DNA of 6,562 nt from contig JAEXTE010000450.1 in the NCBI GenBank assembly GCA_023453655.1, positions 1 through 6,562 of the forward strand, in the 5' to 3' direction. The DNA is from Pseudomonadota bacterium (GTDB lineage Bacteria; Pseudomonadota; Gammaproteobacteria; Xanthomonadales; Xanthomonadaceae). Shown here in pieces: positions 4,813 through 6,562 of this stretch. How positions within the stretch are numbered: position 1 is the first letter of the stretch; the number at the start of each line of letters is the position of its first letter. Position numbers and translations under genes: made by a program. The notes beneath the pieces are model-generated. The model saw only the letters and a list, made by a program, of their open reading frames with translations. It was not told the origin of the DNA and ran no database searches.

Positions 4813-6296
4813 TAGCCCTGCTCGCGCAGCGTCGCGCGCACCTGCTCGTGGCGCGCCCGCATCTGCTGCGAGGGCGCCGGACCGAGCAGGCTGACCACCA
4901 CGATCGCCACGGTGGCCGAGAGGAAGCCCGGCACCATCTCGTACAGCGCGCTGCCGGTGTGCTTCCACGCGATCACCACCACCGCGCCGGTCAGCATGCC
5001 GGCCAGCGCGCCGTTGCGGGTCATGCGCTGCCAGAACAGCGACAGCACCACCACCGGGCCGAAGGCCGAGCCGAAACCCGCCCAGGCATAGGCCACCAGG
5101 CCAAGCACGCGCGATTCGGGATCGCGCGCGATCCACATCGCCAGCAGCGCGACCGACAGCACCATTGCCCGGCCTACCCAGACCAGCTCGCCGTGCCCGG
5201 CGCGCGGGCGCAGGAAGCCGCGGTAGAAATCCTCGGTGAGCGCGCTGGAGCACACCAGCAGCTGCGCGGCCAGGGTGCTCATGATCGCGGCCAGGATCGC
5301 CGACAGCAGCACGCCGGCGATCCACGGGTTGAACAGCAGCTCCGACAGCGCGATGAACACGCGCTCTGGATTGGCGTCCACCGGCCCCGCATGCTCGGGA
5401 TGGATGGCGAACCAGGCGATTCCGAAGAAGCCGGTGGCCAGCGCGCCGGCCAGGCACAGGATCATCCAGGTCATCGCGATGCGCCGCGCGCGCGGGATGG
5501 TGGCCAGGCTGTCGGCGGCCATGAAGCGCGCCAGCAGGTGCGGCTGGCCGCAGTAGCCCAGACCCCACGCCAGCAGCGAGACGATGGCGATGGCGCCACC
5601 CGTGCCGAACCAGTCCAGCCGCGTCGGATCCACCTGCTCGACCACGGCGAGGGCCTCGGCAGGCCCGCCGGCGCCGACGATGGCGAAGACCGGCACCAGC
5701 AGCAGGGCGAAGATCATCAGCGTGGCCTGCACGGTATCGGTCCAGCTCACGGCGAGGAAGCCGCCCACGAAGGTGTAGACGATCGTCGCCGCCGCGCCCC
5801 ACAGCATGGCCTGGCCGTAGGGCAGTCCGAACATGCTCTCGAACAGGCGCGCGCCGGCCACCACGCCCGAGGCGCAGTAGATGGCGAAGAACACCAGGAT
5901 CACCAGCGCCGAGAAGATGCGCAGCAGGCGGCTGCCGTCCTCGAAGCGGTGGGTGAAATAGTCGGGCAGGGTGAGCGCGTTCTTCGTGCGCTCGGTGTAC
6001 ACGCGCAGCGGACCGGCGACGAAGCGCCAGTTGGCCCAGGCGCCGATGACCAGGCCGATCGCGATCCAGCTTTCCGAGGCGCCGCCCAGGTACAGCGCGC
6101 CGGGCAGGCCCATCATCAGCCAGCCGCTCATGTCCGATGCGCCCGCCGCCAGCGCGGTGACGTAGCTGCCCAGCGAACGCCCGCCCAGGATGTAGTCGTC
6201 GAAGGTGCGGGTGCGGCGCCATGCGACGAAGCCCAGGCCGACCATCAGCAGGAGGTAGGCGGCGAACGTGATGAACAGCGGCGAAGTCAGGGACAT
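4809..6296 (-). CDS. putP: Sodium/proline symporter PutP (SSS family)
   Basis: This 495-residue inner-membrane transporter of the sodium/solute symporter family (E. coli PutP is 502) takes up proline with Na+. Residues important in E. coli PutP, as I recall them, fall at identical numbers. They are Asp34 and Arg40, then Ala53-Ser-Asp55-Met56-Ser57-Gly58 in TM2 (Na+ site), Trp244, Tyr248 and Pro252 in the motif Trp-Gly-Leu-Gly-Tyr-Cys-Gly-Gln-Pro (proline site), Cys281, and Ser340-Thr341 in TM9 (Na+ site). The signature Cys-Ser-Ser-Ala-Leu-Thr-Glu-Asp-Phe-Tyr-Arg follows at 349-359. About 13 hydrophobic segments are visible, with a short charged C-terminus. The start at 6296-6294 aligns with the E. 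coli start, but the ribosome-binding site is weak (GGTG about 8 nt away). No putA or PutR-type regulator is visible, although the flanking minus-strand gene is incomplete. Proline is used for nutrition or osmoprotection. Confidence 0.95.
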   Translation of the reverse strand: MSLTSPLFITFAAYLLLMVGLGFVAWRRTRTFDDYILGGRSLGSYVTALAAGASDMSGWLMMGLPGALYLGGASESWIAIGLVIGAWANWRFVAGPLRVYTERTKNALTLPDYFTHRFEDGSRLLRIFSALVILVFFAIYCASGVVAGARLFESMFGLPYGQAMLWGAAATIVYTFVGGFLAVSWTDTVQATLMIFALLLVPVFAIVGAGGPAEALAVVEQVDPTRLDWFGTGGAIAIVSLLAWGLGYCGQPHLLARFMAADSLATIPRARRIAMTWMILCLAGALATGFFGIAWFAIHPEHAGPVDANPERVFIALSELLFNPWIAGVLLSAILAAIMSTLAAQLLVCSSALTEDFYRGFLRPRAGHGELVWVGRAMVLSVALLAMWIARDPESRVLGLVAYAWAGFGSAFGPVVVLSLFWQRMTRNGALAGMLTGAVVVIAWKHTGSALYEMVPGFLSATVAIVVVSLLGPAPSQQMRARHEQVRATLREQGY

Positions 6297-6456
6297 GCAG
6301 CGGGCACCGGTGGCGGGCGGGACTGGGCGCAGAGTGTGGCCGAAGACACGCCGCCAGCGCCAATGACCATCGGCAGGCGCGCAGGCCCGGATATCGGAGG
6401 TCCGGCAGTGCGGTACACGCGGGCGAAGACCGCCGCATCGCGCGGCGGCGTCGCGC
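6297..6456 (-). promoter_or_regulatory. Upstream region of putP
   Basis: This 160-bp gap lies between the end of the upstream minus-strand gene and the putP start. It should contain the putP promoter. I found no convincing -35/-10 pair. A 5-bp inverted repeat, CCGGA (6387-6391) with TCCGG (6401-6405), flanks an AT-richer GATATC core and is the only candidate operator I see. Confidence 0.35.
6430..6448 (-). terminator. Hairpin after the upstream minus-strand gene
   Basis: CCGCCGC (6430-6436) and GCGGCGG (6442-6448) form a perfect 7-bp stem around a 5-base loop, 8 nt beyond the stop of the partial minus-strand gene. The bases that follow on the minus strand (TCTTCG) are only slightly T-rich, so termination would be imperfect. 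The hairpin separates this gene from putP. Confidence 0.45.
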
Positions 6457-6562
6457 TCAGAGTGCGGCGATCCACTGGCGCAGCAGCGCCTGCAGCGCCG
6501 GCGCGCGACGCTCCACGTCGTCGACGCAGGCGAACGCCACCTGGGCGCGATCGGCGCCCAGC
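6457..6562 (-). CDS. 3' end of an unrecognised gene (runs off the window)
   Basis: On the minus strand the frame is open from the window edge to TGA at 6459-6457, giving 34 complete residues plus one stray base of a further codon. The translation starts Leu-Gly-Ala-Asp-Arg-Ala-Gln-Val-Ala-Phe and ends Leu-Leu-Arg-Gln-Trp-Ile-Ala-Ala-Leu. This looks like a genuine helical C-terminus with strong third-position G/C, and a hairpin follows 8 nt after the stop. The fragment is too short to assign to a family. It lies upstream of putP in the same direction, so a regulator of proline uptake is possible but not supported. Confidence 0.6.
   Translation of the reverse strand, partial: LGADRAQVAFACVDDVERRAPALQALLRQWIAAL

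Noticed and set aside
4720..6438. 572-residue minus-strand open frame overlapping putP in another frame
   Set aside because: The putP frame has residue-by-residue agreement with a known transporter, whereas this frame is Arg/Ala-rich and without motifs. It is a shadow of putP codon bias.
1..6562. Mobile element, CRISPR, toxin-antitoxin or defence system
   Set aside because: I saw no transposase, integrase, repeat array, nuclease or paired small genes on either strand, and composition is uniform apart from promoter regions.

Overview
The window is very GC-rich throughout, with a strong preference for G or C at third codon positions. All eight genes end in TGA. A Sec-exported protein with a typical outer-membrane C-terminus (ending Trp-Asp-Phe) shows that the host is Gram-negative. 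Base composition and gene content suggest a gammaproteobacterium of the Lysobacter/Luteimonas/Xanthomonas kind, but no marker here fixes the genus. I see no rRNA, tRNA, CRISPR array, transposase, integrase or phage gene. It reads as ordinary chromosome.

Layout, left to right. (1) Positions 1-795 (+) hold the C-terminal part of an M23-type peptidase-like protein with a beta-sandwich tail. (2) Positions 801-1391 (-) encode an ECF sigma factor that converges on gene 1 with only 5 bp between the stops, so there is no room for a downstream anti-sigma gene. (3) Positions 1392-1578 are a divergent control region with an AT-rich island and a 14-bp inverted repeat. (4) Positions 1579-2361 (+) encode an exported beta-barrel-like outer-membrane protein, followed by two strong hairpins. 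(5) Positions 2509-3573 (+) encode an exported DUF5694/TraB-TIKI-like protein with two GxxH motifs. (6) Positions 3584-3931 (-) encode a YeaO/DUF488 protein. (7) Positions 3932-4015 are a second divergent control region carrying a perfect 12-bp palindrome. (8) Positions 4016-4756 (+) encode a classical NAD-type short-chain dehydrogenase. (9) Positions 4809-6296 (-) encode a PutP sodium/proline symporter with its functional residues at the same numbers as in E. coli. (10) Positions 6457-6562 (-) are the 3' end of an unrecognised gene.

The genes are mostly single transcription units arranged as convergent and divergent pairs. I see no multi-gene operon and no pathway shared by the neighbours. 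The one plausible functional pairing is the sigma factor with the divergent outer-membrane protein gene, which share a control region. I found no convincing new multi-gene system. The more interesting items are the sigma factor without an adjacent anti-sigma gene, the two divergent-promoter palindromes, and the uncharacterised exported GxxH protein.
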